This document shows positions 17,117 through 26,131 of a stretch of 64,000 nt of DNA, piece after piece. The stretch is from Streptomyces vietnamensis (GTDB taxonomy: Bacteria > Actinomycetota > Actinomycetes > Streptomycetales > Streptomycetaceae). Within the stretch, counting starts at the first letter, position 1. Each line of letters starts with the position of its first letter. The stretch covers positions 1,364,001 to 1,428,000 of the forward strand of contig NZ_CP010407.1 in NCBI RefSeq assembly GCF_000830005.1, given 5' to 3'. Made by a program: the position numbers and the translations under genes. The notes under the pieces are model-generated. The model saw only the letters and a list, made by a program, of their open reading frames with translations, did no database searches and was not told the DNA's origin.

Positions 17117-18555
17117 AGCCGCTGACCGTCCGTCTGCTGACGGCGCTGACCGGCGCGGCACTCCTGCTCGGCCCCACCACGGCAACGGCCGCCACCGGAA
17201 CCGGCGCCCGCCCCGACCCGGGCGGCGGCACCACCGCCGAGCACCGCGCGACCACCCCCGTCCAGCACTTCATCTACCTGATGCAGGGCCCCCGGACCTT
17301 CGACAACTACTTCGGCACGTACCCCGGAGCCGACGGCATTCCCTCCGGCGCCTGCCAGCCGCGCACCGTCGGCGGCCCCGCCTCCGACTGCGTACGTCCC
17401 TACTCCCTGCACGCCGCGGCCCCCGCCCCGCTCTCCCCGAACCGGAGCATCATCACCCAGCAGATCAACGGCGGGCGCATGGACGGCTTCGTGTCCGCGT
17501 ACACCCGGCAGGGCAGGGACGGCACGACCGTCATGGGCCACTACGACGCCCGGGACCTGCCGTTCGACTGGGCCGCCGCCGGCCGCTACGTGCTCTTCGA
17601 CAAGTTCTTCTCCTCCGTCCCCTACGGCACCCCCGCCGAACGCTCCTACTGGGTCGCGGGAGCCGCCCCGCCGGCGGCCGACCGCGCCACCATCTTCGAC
17701 CGGCTCCAGCAGGCGGGGGTCAGCTGGAAGTTCTACGTCGAGGACTACCGGCCCGCCGAGAACTTCCGGGCGGTCGGCGCCACCCAGCCGGTACGCGTCC
17801 CGCTGCTCGGCCACGCCCGCTTCATCGACGACCCCGCCCTCGCCTCCCACATCGTGGACCTGGACCAGTACTACCGCGACCTCGACAACGGCACCCTGCC
17901 GTCGGTGGCCTACATCGCCAGCTCCGGCTCCTCCGAGCGCTCCGCGCGGTCCATCGCGCCCGGCCAGAAGCTCATCCGCTCGCTGGCCACCCAGCTGGCC
18001 CTCAGCCCGTACTGGGACAGCTCGGCCCTGCTGTGGAGCCACGACGGCTCCGGCGGCTGGTACGACCACGTGGCCCCGCCGGCCGTCGCCGACGGTCCGC
18101 GCGGGCTGCGCGTCCCGGCCGTCCTGATCAGCGCCTACGCGCCGGCCGGGCACATCGACCACCGGGTGCTCGACTCCTCGTCGGCACTGCGCTTCATCGA
18201 GGACAACTGGAAGCTGGCGCCGCTCGGCGGACGGGACACCACCGCCGCCAGCCTCGCCGCCGCCTTCGACTTCTCCGCCGCACCGCGGCCCCCCGAGGTG
18301 TTCGCCGTCCCCACCGCGCGGCCCGTCGTGCGGCCGGTGAACGCGACCGTCGTGTACGGGATCTACGGCGGCGTGCTCGGCGGAGCCGCGCTGCTCGTCG
18401 CCGGCACCGCCCTGCTCGCCGCCCGCAGGCGCGCCGCGGCGCCGTCGACTCCGACGGGCCCGTCGGCACCGACCGCGCCGACCTCGCCGACCTCGCCGAC
18501 CTCGCCGGAAGGCTCCTCGGAGCGGCCCCGCGCGCCGGAGGGGAGCCGGCCGTGA
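17113..18555 (+). CDS. Membrane-anchored phosphoesterase (phospholipase C/AcpA superfamily), variant active site
   Basis: 480 residues: signal peptide (about 1-28), phosphoesterase-family domain, and a C-terminal helix (VVYGIYGGVLGGAALLVAGT) with a basic and Thr/Ser/Pro-rich tail, so the enzyme faces outward. The family's metal site is usually written ENRSFDHYFG; here it reads GPRTFDNYFG, so the Glu and Asn ligands are absent. Downstream WSHDGSGGWYDHVAPP resembles the usual second metal motif. Activity may be altered or lost. Coupled by ATGA to the gene before and GTGA to the gene after. Confidence 0.82.
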   Translation: MKPLTVRLLTALTGAALLLGPTTATAATGTGARPDPGGGTTAEHRATTPVQHFIYLMQGPRTFDNYFGTYPGADGIPSGACQPRTVGGPASDCVRPYSLHAAAPAPLSPNRSIITQQINGGRMDGFVSAYTRQGRDGTTVMGHYDARDLPFDWAAAGRYVLFDKFFSSVPYGTPAERSYWVAGAAPPAADRATIFDRLQQAGVSWKFYVEDYRPAENFRAVGATQPVRVPLLGHARFIDDPALASHIVDLDQYYRDLDNGTLPSVAYIASSGSSERSARSIAPGQKLIRSLATQLALSPYWDSSALLWSHDGSGGWYDHVAPPAVADGPRGLRVPAVLISAYAPAGHIDHRVLDSSSALRFIEDNWKLAPLGGRDTTAASLAAAFDFSAAPRPPEVFAVPTARPVVRPVNATVVYGIYGGVLGGAALLVAGTALLAARRRAAAPSTPTGPSAPTAPTSPTSPTSPEGSSERPRAPEGSRP

Positions 18556-19766
18556 ACCGCCGTACCGCACGCCGTCACGCGGTCGCCGTCCTCGCCCTGC
18601 TCACGGCGCTGCTGCTCGCCTTCGCCTGGCCGGCCGCAGCCACCGGGGCGTCCGCCGGCGCCACCGGCCCGCACCGCGCCGCCCCGACGGTCACCGTCAC
18701 CTTCCGCACGGTTCCGGCGGTGCCCGGGGTCCGGCTGGTCTTCGCCGGCACCTCTCTCGTCACGGGCTCCGACGGCACCGCCTCGTACACCGGCGCCCGC
18801 ACCGCGGACCGCCAGTCGCTGCGGCTGCTCGACACCTCCGTCGACACCCCGGGCGCCCGCTACCACTTCACCCGCTGGGCCGGGCAGCGCGACCCGGACC
18901 AGACGTTCCGCAGCCGCGTCGACGGGCTGCCGCTGCGCGCCGACTACACCGTCACGGCCGGGTTCACCGTGCAGTACCCGGTGACCGCCTCCTTCACCGA
19001 CCAGCACGGCACGCCCCTCGACCCGTCCCTGATCTCCGCGGTGAAGGTCAAGGGCTCCGACGCGCGCACCACCGACCTGTCCGTGTCCGGCACCACCTGG
19101 CTGAACGGGATCGTGCCCGTCTACCGCAACAGCCGCCTGACACCCGTTCCGGTCGACTACACCCTGCGGAGCCTCGTCTACGACGGCGCCGAGCTCGCCG
19201 ACGCCGGACGGCAGGGCTTCCGGCCCGGCCCCGACCGGCACCTGACGTTCACCGGCGCCTTCCACGACCTGACCGTCACCGCCCACGACGCGCTGTTCGG
19301 CTCCGCCACGGGCGACAGGGCCACCGTCACCGGCCCCGACGGGAAGGCCACGACGGTGACCCTCGGACCGGACCACACCGCCGTCCTGACCCATCTGCCG
19401 CGCGGCCGGTACACCGTCGAGGTCAAGGCCCCCGGCGGCAGCACGAGCCCCCGGGAGATACAGCTGTCCCAGTCCGTCACGGCCGACGTGACCGTGGTCA
19501 GCCGCAGCGACCTGCTCGTCCTCGCCGGGACCGGGCTGCTGCTCGTCGGGATACCGATCGCGATCCGGCTCCGGCGCCGGACCCGTCGCACCGCCGCGGG
19601 CCCGGCACCCGGGAGCGGGGCGGTGCGGGAGCCCGTCGAGCCGCGTGAGCCCGTACCACCGGAAGCGCCCGTACCACCGGAAGCGGCGGTGCCACCGCCG
19701 GAGCCCGAGCGGCCGGGGGGAGAGGAGAAGGCGCCCCACGCCTCGTGCCCCGGGGCGGCCCGATGA
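18552..19766 (+). CDS. Secreted, membrane-anchored beta-rich protein, unknown function
   Basis: 404 residues starting at a GTG that overlaps the previous stop. It has a signal peptide (about 1-35) and an extracytoplasmic region rich in Val/Thr beta strands, with a carboxypeptidase-regulatory or prealbumin-like repeat look (DRATVTGPDGKATTVTL, LPRGRYTVEVKAPGG). One transmembrane helix (LLVLAGTGLLLVGIPIAI) and a basic, Pro/Glu-rich cytoplasmic tail follow. No catalytic motif. It is probably a scaffold or substrate-handling partner for the surface enzymes of the same operon. No named family recognised. Confidence 0.75.
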   Translation: MNRRTARRHAVAVLALLTALLLAFAWPAAATGASAGATGPHRAAPTVTVTFRTVPAVPGVRLVFAGTSLVTGSDGTASYTGARTADRQSLRLLDTSVDTPGARYHFTRWAGQRDPDQTFRSRVDGLPLRADYTVTAGFTVQYPVTASFTDQHGTPLDPSLISAVKVKGSDARTTDLSVSGTTWLNGIVPVYRNSRLTPVPVDYTLRSLVYDGAELADAGRQGFRPGPDRHLTFTGAFHDLTVTAHDALFGSATGDRATVTGPDGKATTVTLGPDHTAVLTHLPRGRYTVEVKAPGGSTSPREIQLSQSVTADVTVVSRSDLLVLAGTGLLLVGIPIAIRLRRRTRRTAAGPAPGSGAVREPVEPREPVPPEAPVPPEAAVPPPEPERPGGEEKAPHASCPGAAR

Positions 19767-20992
19767 GACGGCTCTGGGCCCTGCTCGCCGCGCTCGTCCT
19801 GTGCTGGCCGGGCGTCAGTGCCGCATCGTCCGGCCCCCGGCCCGCCGCCGCGTCCGTCGCCGGCGACGCCACCCGTCCGCCGCTGCTCGCCTACTACTAC
19901 CAGTGGTTCAACGCCGGTTCGTGGCAGCGGGCCAAGACCGACCTGCCGCTGGCGGGCCCGTACTCGAGCGACGACACCCAGGTGATCGACCGCCAGATCA
20001 CCGAGGCCAAGTCCGCGGGGATCGACGGGTTCATCGTCGGATGGAAGCAGGGCGCCGTGAACGACCGGCGGCTGCGCAAGCTCGTCGACGCCGCCGAGGC
20101 CAGGAACTTCAAGGTCGCCATGATCTACCAGAGCCTGGACTTCCACCGCCGCCCGCTGCCCGTCGCCCAGGTCGCCGCCGACTTCCGGTACTTCCGCGAC
20201 CAGTTCGCCGCCAGCCCCGCCCTGCTGCGCGTCGCCGGCCGCCCGCTGACCGTCTGGAGCGGCACCTGGAGCTACACGCACGACGACGTCGCCCGCGTCA
20301 CCTCCGCCGTCCGCGGCGAACTGCGGGTCCTGGCCACCGAGAAGAACGTCGACGGTTACCGGCGGATCGCGGACGTCACCGACGGCGACGCCTACTACTG
20401 GTCCTCGGCCGACCCCGAGACCACCCCCGGCTACGCCGACAAGCTCCAGGAGATGGCACGGGCCGTGCACGCCGACCACAAGATCTGGATCGCCCCCTGC
20501 GCGCCCGGTTTCGACGCACAGCTCGTCGGCGGCACCAAGCCCGTCCCCCGCCGGGACGGTGCGACGCTGAGCGCCGAGTACACCGCCGCGCTCCGCTCCT
20601 CGCCGGACGCCGTCGGGCTGATCAGCTGGAACGAGTTCTCCGAGAACACCCACGTCGAGCCCTCCCACGACCACGGGGACCGCTACCTGCAGGTGCTGCG
20701 CGACCTGCGGGGCGTCCAGGCGACCGTCACGTCCCGGAGCGACCCCGGCGGGTCCGGGGACGTCCCCGGCCGGTCCGTCGCCGGGTCGGGCCCCTCCCGC
20801 GCCTACTGGGCGTTCGCCGGCCTGGTCGCCCCCATGCTGCTGATCACCCCGTTCGCTGTGCGCCGCCTGCGCGCCTCCCGGAGGAGCGGGCCCGCCCCCG
20901 TCGAGGAGCGGGAAGCGGGCCCCGGCCAAGAGGTCAGCAGGTCACCGGGGTCGACGTCGCCGCGGTGTTCCCGGCCAGATCGCGCGCCCTGA
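19763..20992 (+). CDS. GH99-like endo-mannosidase family protein, membrane-anchored
   Basis: 409 residues: signal peptide, glycoside-hydrolase-99-like TIM barrel (about 45-320) and a C-terminal transmembrane helix (AYWAFAGLVAPMLLITPFAV). The N-terminal LLAYYYQWFN and GIDGFIVGWK and the C-terminal ISWNEFSENTHVEPS fit the family; the two Glu in NEFSE match the spacing of the GH99 catalytic pair. GH99 enzymes cut alpha-1,2-mannosidic links of glycans. In this operon it may trim or remodel the glycan made by the two transferases. ATGA overlap with the preceding gene; the last 59 nt overlap the convergent phosphatase. Confidence 0.82.
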   Translation: MRRLWALLAALVLCWPGVSAASSGPRPAAASVAGDATRPPLLAYYYQWFNAGSWQRAKTDLPLAGPYSSDDTQVIDRQITEAKSAGIDGFIVGWKQGAVNDRRLRKLVDAAEARNFKVAMIYQSLDFHRRPLPVAQVAADFRYFRDQFAASPALLRVAGRPLTVWSGTWSYTHDDVARVTSAVRGELRVLATEKNVDGYRRIADVTDGDAYYWSSADPETTPGYADKLQEMARAVHADHKIWIAPCAPGFDAQLVGGTKPVPRRDGATLSAEYTAALRSSPDAVGLISWNEFSENTHVEPSHDHGDRYLQVLRDLRGVQATVTSRSDPGGSGDVPGRSVAGSGPSRAYWAFAGLVAPMLLITPFAVRRLRASRRSGPAPVEEREAGPGQEVSRSPGSTSPRCSRPDRAP

Positions 20993-22715
20993 CCTCGTAG
21001 GTGTACGAGGCCGGGCACACGGCCGTCTTGTCGCTGAAGGTGAGCACCTCCTGCGGGACGGTCGCCATGTACGTCCCGTCGCGGTAGACGTCGTACGCGG
21101 CGAGCTGCCGGTCGTCGGTGGACGCGCCCCACATCAGCTTCATGGTGGTGGAGGCGGGACGGGTCACCGTCAGCGGGGACGGCGCGGACGGCGCGGTGCC
21201 GTCGGCGGCGAAGTCGTAGGTCTGCGCGTCGAAGACGTTGCCGAGGGAGTCCGTCGGCGTGACCGTCAGCGTCGAGCCGTTGACCGAGACCAGCAGGAAG
21301 TGGTGCACATTGGCGTCGGCGGCGGGGATCGGCACGGAGGAGGGGCAGCGCTTGCCCACGTTGGAGCTGTAGGACCAGCCGAGGGCGTACGCGTCCGTCG
21401 GGTCGCAGCCGTGGCCGCCGACCGAGCTGAGCTTGGCGCCGGCGCCGCCGGTCACGTAGCTCGGCACGCCGCCGGGCGGGGCGACGTTGCGCTGGTAGAT
21501 GTGCGCGTGGCCGTTGAAGACCAGGTTCACGCCGTTGTCGTGGAGCAGCTGCTCCAGGGTGTCGGTGCTGCCCGGGTTGTTCTTCAGGTACTCGTCGTCC
21601 GGCTCGGTCGGGTCGTCGGAGCGCAGCGGGAAGTGGAAGGCGGCCACCTTGACGCCGCCCGGGTGCGCGGCGAGGTCCTGCTGGAGCCACTGGTACTCGG
21701 CCGAGGTGGTCGCCCAGTGGGCGGCGGCGTCCACCTGGTAGATGGCGCAGTGGTCGGTGCCCTCGCAGTTGTTCCCGTCGGCGGTGCCGGTGTTGCCGTC
21801 GCTCCAGGACGCGTCGAGCATGTAGAACCGGACGCCGCCGCTGCTGAAGGCGTAGTACGTCGTCGGGTAGGTCGCCGGGGTGCTGCCGAAGAACGACGGG
21901 TAGCTGACCTGGGAGTAGACGCCGTTCGAGGCCGCGGTGACGGCGGGCTGCGGCCAGGTCAGCAGGAGTGTGGCGGTGCGGCCGTGGTTGCCGTTGATGG
22001 AGAACATCGGCAGCTTCTGGCCGGGCGCGGCGTAGTACTCCGGCGCGAAGACCCCGCTGATGTTGACGCCGGACTGCTGGAGGTCGCCGTAGTTGGTCGG
22101 GCTTCCGCTGGGGTAGGCCACGTCGCCGGTGGACAGCGCGAAGCGGGCGCCGCTGGCAGCCAGCCGGGACAGTACGTTGGCCTGGTCCTCGTTGACGGCG
22201 CCGCTGTTGACTCCGTTGCTGGTGGTGTCGCCCCAGTCGCCGAGCACCGCGAACGTGAAGGGCGTCGGCGAACCGTCCGGCACCATCGTGGTGAACGTGG
22301 GCGAGGGGTTGGTGCCGAGCAGGTCGATGGGCGTGGCGTCCCCGGTGAAGACCCGGTAGCAGTACGGGGTGTCGGGGCTGAGGTTCGGCACGGTCACCGA
22401 GTTGCTGTACTCGGTGACCCCGTTGACGGTCATGGTGGTGCCGAGGGTGGCGGCCGTGACGGAGTTGGCCGTGCAGTTGCCGAGCGGCCCGTACTTCACG
22501 GTCTGCCGGCTGCGGGTGGAGGTCGCCCAGGTCACCCGGAGGGAAGTGGGCGTCAGGTCCGTGAGGTACGGGGCCCGGGTGAGGACCGGCGAGGCGCCGG
22601 GCAGGTCGGCGTGTGCGGGGGTGGGGCCGAGGGCCGCCGACAGGGCACCGAGCGCCACTGCGGCGCCCGCGAGGTGGAGACCTCGGCGTCGTCCGGCGGA
22701 TGCGAACACAGGCAT
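20934..22715 (-). CDS. Secreted purple-acid-phosphatase-like metallophosphoesterase with FN3 domains
   Basis: 593 residues: signal peptide ending near AHA (about 35), an N-terminal FN3-like domain as in purple acid phosphatases, a calcineurin-type phosphoesterase domain, and a C-terminal FN3 domain. All metal motifs are visible: GDWGD, GDVAYP, GNHG, AAFHFP and GHAHIYQ. It should hydrolyse phosphomonoesters outside the cell. AAAGGA lies 8 nt before the ATG. It is convergent with, and overlaps, the glycan operon; whether it acts on the same polymer is not shown. Confidence 0.93.
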   Translation of the reverse strand: MPVFASAGRRRGLHLAGAAVALGALSAALGPTPAHADLPGASPVLTRAPYLTDLTPTSLRVTWATSTRSRQTVKYGPLGNCTANSVTAATLGTTMTVNGVTEYSNSVTVPNLSPDTPYCYRVFTGDATPIDLLGTNPSPTFTTMVPDGSPTPFTFAVLGDWGDTTSNGVNSGAVNEDQANVLSRLAASGARFALSTGDVAYPSGSPTNYGDLQQSGVNISGVFAPEYYAAPGQKLPMFSINGNHGRTATLLLTWPQPAVTAASNGVYSQVSYPSFFGSTPATYPTTYYAFSSGGVRFYMLDASWSDGNTGTADGNNCEGTDHCAIYQVDAAAHWATTSAEYQWLQQDLAAHPGGVKVAAFHFPLRSDDPTEPDDEYLKNNPGSTDTLEQLLHDNGVNLVFNGHAHIYQRNVAPPGGVPSYVTGGAGAKLSSVGGHGCDPTDAYALGWSYSSNVGKRCPSSVPIPAADANVHHFLLVSVNGSTLTVTPTDSLGNVFDAQTYDFAADGTAPSAPSPLTVTRPASTTMKLMWGASTDDRQLAAYDVYRDGTYMATVPQEVLTFSDKTAVCPASYTYEVRARDLAGNTAATSTPVTC

Positions 22716-22956
22716 GGCACGGGTCCTTTCAGCCTCCGCTGCGGCCGGTCGGAAGCGCCGGCCGGGAGACGGGTGGACGGAGGCACCGTCGGGAACCTAA
22801 GCGCGACCGGGGGCCTGGACGGGCCAGCGCGGCCGGACCGTGGCCTCCGCGCCGCCGCGTTCACTCGATCGGGGCCCGCGGTATCGGCCGGTCGGGCGAC
22901 AACGCGTGTCCTTCCGCCTCTCCTCCGGCCCGGTGCGGGAAGAAGGGGCAGGACCC

Positions 22957-24147
22957 ATGCGCTCCCGCGACCGTGCCGGGGGTCGCCCGATCGCCGCCCC
23001 CTGGAGGCCCCCCGTGCCGGCACGTGACTCGCAGGAAGGCACCCGCCGTCGGTTCGTCGGCCGGCTCCGCGCGGTACTGGCCGCGGCGGCCGTCGCCGCC
23101 TCGACGGCCGCCGTGCCCGCCACGGCCGCGGCTCCGGCGCCGCGGCAGCAGGACGACACGTCGGCGTCCGACCGCGCCTACGTGGCCAACGCCACCGCCA
23201 GGACCGTGTCGTTCCTCGACACCGACGACCGGACCGTCACCCACACGGTGGCCGTGCCGTCCGGCGCGGCCGACGTGGGCGTCTCCCGGCAGCGGCACCG
23301 CGCCTATGTGACCGGCGGCAGCGGCTCTCGTACCGTCAGCGTCATCGACACCGTCCGGGCCAGGGTGATCCGCACGATCCGGGTCGGCGACCGGCCCGAG
23401 GGGGTCGCGGTCAGCCGCGACGGCCGACGCGCCTATGTCACCAACGCGGACTCCGGCACCGTCTCGGTCATCGACACCCGCGCCGACCGGGTCGTGCGCA
23501 CGCTGCGGGTCGGCACCTTCCCCAAGGGCGTGGCGGTCTCCCCCGACGGGCGCCGTGTCTACGTCGCCAACCTGCTGTCCGGCAGCGTGTCGGTGATCGA
23601 CGCCTTCCCCGGCCGGGTCGCGGCGACCGTGCCGCTGGGCACCGGCACCGCCGCCTACGACGTGGCCGTCAGCCCGGACGGCGCCCTGGCGTACGTGAGC
23701 ACGGGCAACGGCACCGACTACGTGTCCGTCCTCGACACCCGCGCGGCCACCGTCCTCGACGCCGTGCCGATCGAGGCGGGCGCGGAGTCGCTGGCCGTGG
23801 CGCCCGACGGCACGTCGGTGTACGTGACCTCCGGCTTCGGCAACGACAAGGTGTCGGTCATCGACACCGAGATCGGCGTCGTGGCGCGCACCTTCCGCGT
23901 TCCCGGCGGCTCGGAGGGCCTCGCGCTGGGCTACGGGGGGCGGCAGCTGTACGTCGCCACCGGGCTCGGTTCGCGTTCCGCGGTGTACGTCGACACCGAG
24001 ACCGACCGGGTCATGGGCTCGACGACGGTCGGCTCCGGACCGATGAGCGTGGCCGCCGAGGTCGAACCGGAGCCGGTGTCCCCGCGGGTGGGTGCCGGCC
24101 GGCGCGTCCACTGGAAGACGGGCCAGAAGCAGGCGACCACGCGCTGA
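22957..24147 (+). CDS. Exported YVTN-type beta-propeller protein
   Basis: 396 residues starting at ATG 22957, preceded by AAGGGG. The N terminus has TRRRFVGRL and a hydrophobic stretch ending in ATAAA, which looks like a twin-arginine export signal. The rest is about seven repeats of the form RAYVTNADSGTVSVIDT followed by a strand and a Gly-Val-Ala-Val-Ser-x-Asp-Gly turn, a classic 40-42-residue propeller blade. No enzyme active site; such proteins usually bind partners or sugars. The DedA gene starts 8 nt after its stop, so they are cotranscribed. Confidence 0.9.
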   Translation: MRSRDRAGGRPIAAPWRPPVPARDSQEGTRRRFVGRLRAVLAAAAVAASTAAVPATAAAPAPRQQDDTSASDRAYVANATARTVSFLDTDDRTVTHTVAVPSGAADVGVSRQRHRAYVTGGSGSRTVSVIDTVRARVIRTIRVGDRPEGVAVSRDGRRAYVTNADSGTVSVIDTRADRVVRTLRVGTFPKGVAVSPDGRRVYVANLLSGSVSVIDAFPGRVAATVPLGTGTAAYDVAVSPDGALAYVSTGNGTDYVSVLDTRAATVLDAVPIEAGAESLAVAPDGTSVYVTSGFGNDKVSVIDTEIGVVARTFRVPGGSEGLALGYGGRQLYVATGLGSRSAVYVDTETDRVMGSTTVGSGPMSVAAEVEPEPVSPRVGAGRRVHWKTGQKQATTR

Positions 24148-24154
24148 CGGTCCC

Positions 24155-24826
24155 GTGTCCACGACGATCCTCGCGACCGGGGTCTCCGACTGGTGGTCGC
24201 CCGACTACTGGATCTCCACCTTCGGCCTGATCGGCATCCTGGTCATCGTCTTCGCCGAGTCGGGGCTCTTCGCCTTCCTCCCGGGTGACTCGCTGCTCTT
24301 CACCGCGGGTCTGCTCGTGGCCGACGGCCGGTACATCCACCAGCCGCTGTGGCTGGTGATCGTCCTGCTCGTGGTGGCGGCCGTGCTCGGCGACCAGGTG
24401 GGTTATCTGATCGGCACGTACTTCGGGCCGAAGCTCTTCAACCGGCCGAACTCCAGGTTCCTCAAGCGGGAGAACCTGGACAAGGCGCACGAGTTCCTGG
24501 AGAAGTACGGGCCCAAGGCGATCGTCCTCGCCCGGTTCGTGCCGATCGTGCGGACCTTCGCGCCGATCGTGGCGGGGGCCGGGCGCATGAGGTACCGCAC
24601 GTTCCTCACGTACAACGTGATCGGCGCGATCGGCTGGGGTGCGGGCGTCACGCTCGCCGGGTACTGGCTCGGCCAGGTCGGTTTCATCAGGGGCCACGTC
24701 GAGGTCATCCTCATCGCGATCGTCCTGCTCTCGCTGGTCCCGGTGGTCCTCGGGGCCCTCAAGGCCCGCCGCAGGGCGAAGGAGGCCCGCACCGACGCGG
24801 CGGGGCCGCCCCCACGCGGCGATTGA
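24155..24826 (+). CDS. DedA family (SNARE-assoc/VTT) membrane protein
   Basis: 223 residues with about five hydrophobic segments. DedA signatures are GLFAFLPGDSLLF, the re-entrant-loop segment GDQVGYLIGTYFGP, RFVPIVRTFAPIVAG with its conserved arginines, and the C-terminal NVIGAIGWG. DedA proteins have been shown to flip undecaprenyl phosphate or phospholipids across the membrane. The gene begins at GTG 24155 just after the beta-propeller gene and ends 4 nt from a convergent stop. Recycling of the lipid carrier would suit the nearby polyprenyl-sugar operon, but that link is inference. Confidence 0.92.
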   Translation: MSTTILATGVSDWWSPDYWISTFGLIGILVIVFAESGLFAFLPGDSLLFTAGLLVADGRYIHQPLWLVIVLLVVAAVLGDQVGYLIGTYFGPKLFNRPNSRFLKRENLDKAHEFLEKYGPKAIVLARFVPIVRTFAPIVAGAGRMRYRTFLTYNVIGAIGWGAGVTLAGYWLGQVGFIRGHVEVILIAIVLLSLVPVVLGALKARRRAKEARTDAAGPPPRGD

Positions 24827-24830
24827 CGGG

Positions 24831-25523
24831 TCACGGCGTGCCGGGCGTCCCGGTGGGCGCGGCCGGGGCGGGGCAGGCGACCGTGCCCGGCCGTACGGAG
24901 AGGGAGAGCTTCGGGGTGGTGAGGAGGCCCGGGATCTGGAAGTCCTGGGCGGTGCCGGTGATCCGGTCGAACTTGGCGTAGCGCGCCTGGATGCCGAAGC
25001 GGTGCTGCGGGCTGTCGAGCGGGTTGACGACGTACGCGCCGGAGGCGTCCTTGACGGTCTTCACGTCGGCGCCGTTCGTGTTGAGGTCGACGACGCCGTC
25101 CATGTCGAGGACGCCGGTGGCGTTGCGCAGGTCGAGGACGGTGTTCTTCGTCCTGATCTCCCAGGAGCCCGGGTTGTCGTCGCCGAGGGTGAGCAGCAGG
25201 GTGTACGTGGCTCCCGCGATCTGCTGGCGCTGGCTCAGGCAGAGGCCGTTGATGACGCCGTCGGCGAAGCCCATGCGGAGGACGCGTTCGGTTCCGGTGG
25301 AGCCGTCGGGCCGTACGACGGTCTGGTCGACGACGGCGGCGCCGTACTGCGTCCCGTACAGGCTGCTGGTGGTGAAGTCGACGGGCCGGTCCTGGATCCG
25401 GAGGCCGACGGCGAGCGCCCCGCTCGCCATGGCGGTGCCGAGGCCGCCGGCGGCGAGGAGCGCGGGCACGGCGACGGCGAGGGACCGGCGCCAGTGGGTA
25501 CGGCCTTCTTCGCGGCTGCTCAT
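24831..25523 (-). CDS. DUF6230-type secreted protein
   Basis: 230 residues. The start is a basic N terminus (REEGRTHWRRSL), then a hydrophobic segment (AVAVPALLAAGGLGTAMASGALA) as an uncleaved or cleaved signal, then a beta-rich domain with PVDFTTSSLYGTQYGAAVVDQ. It resembles the DUF6230 proteins encoded upstream in this operon, sometimes named cholesterol-esterase-like without activity data. Its ATG overlaps the previous stop (ATGA). Last gene of the six-gene minus-strand operon; convergent with DedA, with only 4 nt between stops. Confidence 0.75.
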   Translation of the reverse strand: MSSREEGRTHWRRSLAVAVPALLAAGGLGTAMASGALAVGLRIQDRPVDFTTSSLYGTQYGAAVVDQTVVRPDGSTGTERVLRMGFADGVINGLCLSQRQQIAGATYTLLLTLGDDNPGSWEIRTKNTVLDLRNATGVLDMDGVVDLNTNGADVKTVKDASGAYVVNPLDSPQHRFGIQARYAKFDRITGTAQDFQIPGLLTTPKLSLSVRPGTVACPAPAAPTGTPGTP

Positions 25524-26131
25524 GGCGTGGTCACCGTGATGGTTCCGGGGAGGTGGACGGGGTTGTCGGTGGAGTTCAGGGCCGCGTGGTCGTCGACCGT
25601 CCGGATCGCGTAGATGTCGCCGGCGAAGTCCTCGGCCCCGGCGGTGAGGGGGATGAGGGAGCCGAAGAAGTCGAGCAGCCCCTGCACGCCGCAGATCTTG
25701 ACGAGGACGCGGACGCAGACGTTGGTGATGTTCCCCCACATCGTCGTCGTCTCGGCCTTGCCCGCGCTGTCGTAGCCGCCGAGCGAGCCCTCCCCGGGCA
25801 CGTCGATGGTGACGGTGTGTCCGGCCGCCGCCCGCTGGACCACGTTCATGTGCGAGCGGATCTGGAGCTTGGTGAAGGTGTACTTGGTGGTGGTGCGCGT
25901 GGAGCCGTCGGAGAGCCGGATGGTGACGTTCTTCTCGACCGTCATGGAGACGGCGACCATGCTGCCGATGGTGACGTGCAGCGGGTCCGGGGAGGGCAGG
26001 AAGGGCACGCCGAGGGGGTCGACCGCGGCGGTCCCGCCCGAGGCGCTGCTCGGCTGCCCGGACCAGACGGCCGTGACGACGGCGAGGAGCAGGGCGGCCG
26101 CCACCGAGCACGCCTTGCGTCGCGCCGTCAC
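25520..26131 (-). CDS. Secreted protein of unknown function in DUF6230/DUF6114 operon
   Basis: 203 residues from a GTG overlapping the upstream DUF6114 stop. Signal peptide (about 1-30, ARRKACSVAAALLLAVVTAVW), then a beta-rich region with two cysteines near the centre (NVCVRVLVKICGVQG) and no enzymatic motif. It differs from the DUF6230 pattern but sits between two members, so it presumably works with them at the cell surface. Both ends are overlapped by 4 nt, showing tight coupling. Confidence 0.72.
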   Translation of the reverse strand: MTARRKACSVAAALLLAVVTAVWSGQPSSASGGTAAVDPLGVPFLPSPDPLHVTIGSMVAVSMTVEKNVTIRLSDGSTRTTTKYTFTKLQIRSHMNVVQRAAAGHTVTIDVPGEGSLGGYDSAGKAETTTMWGNITNVCVRVLVKICGVQGLLDFFGSLIPLTAGAEDFAGDIYAIRTVDDHAALNSTDNPVHLPGTITVTTP

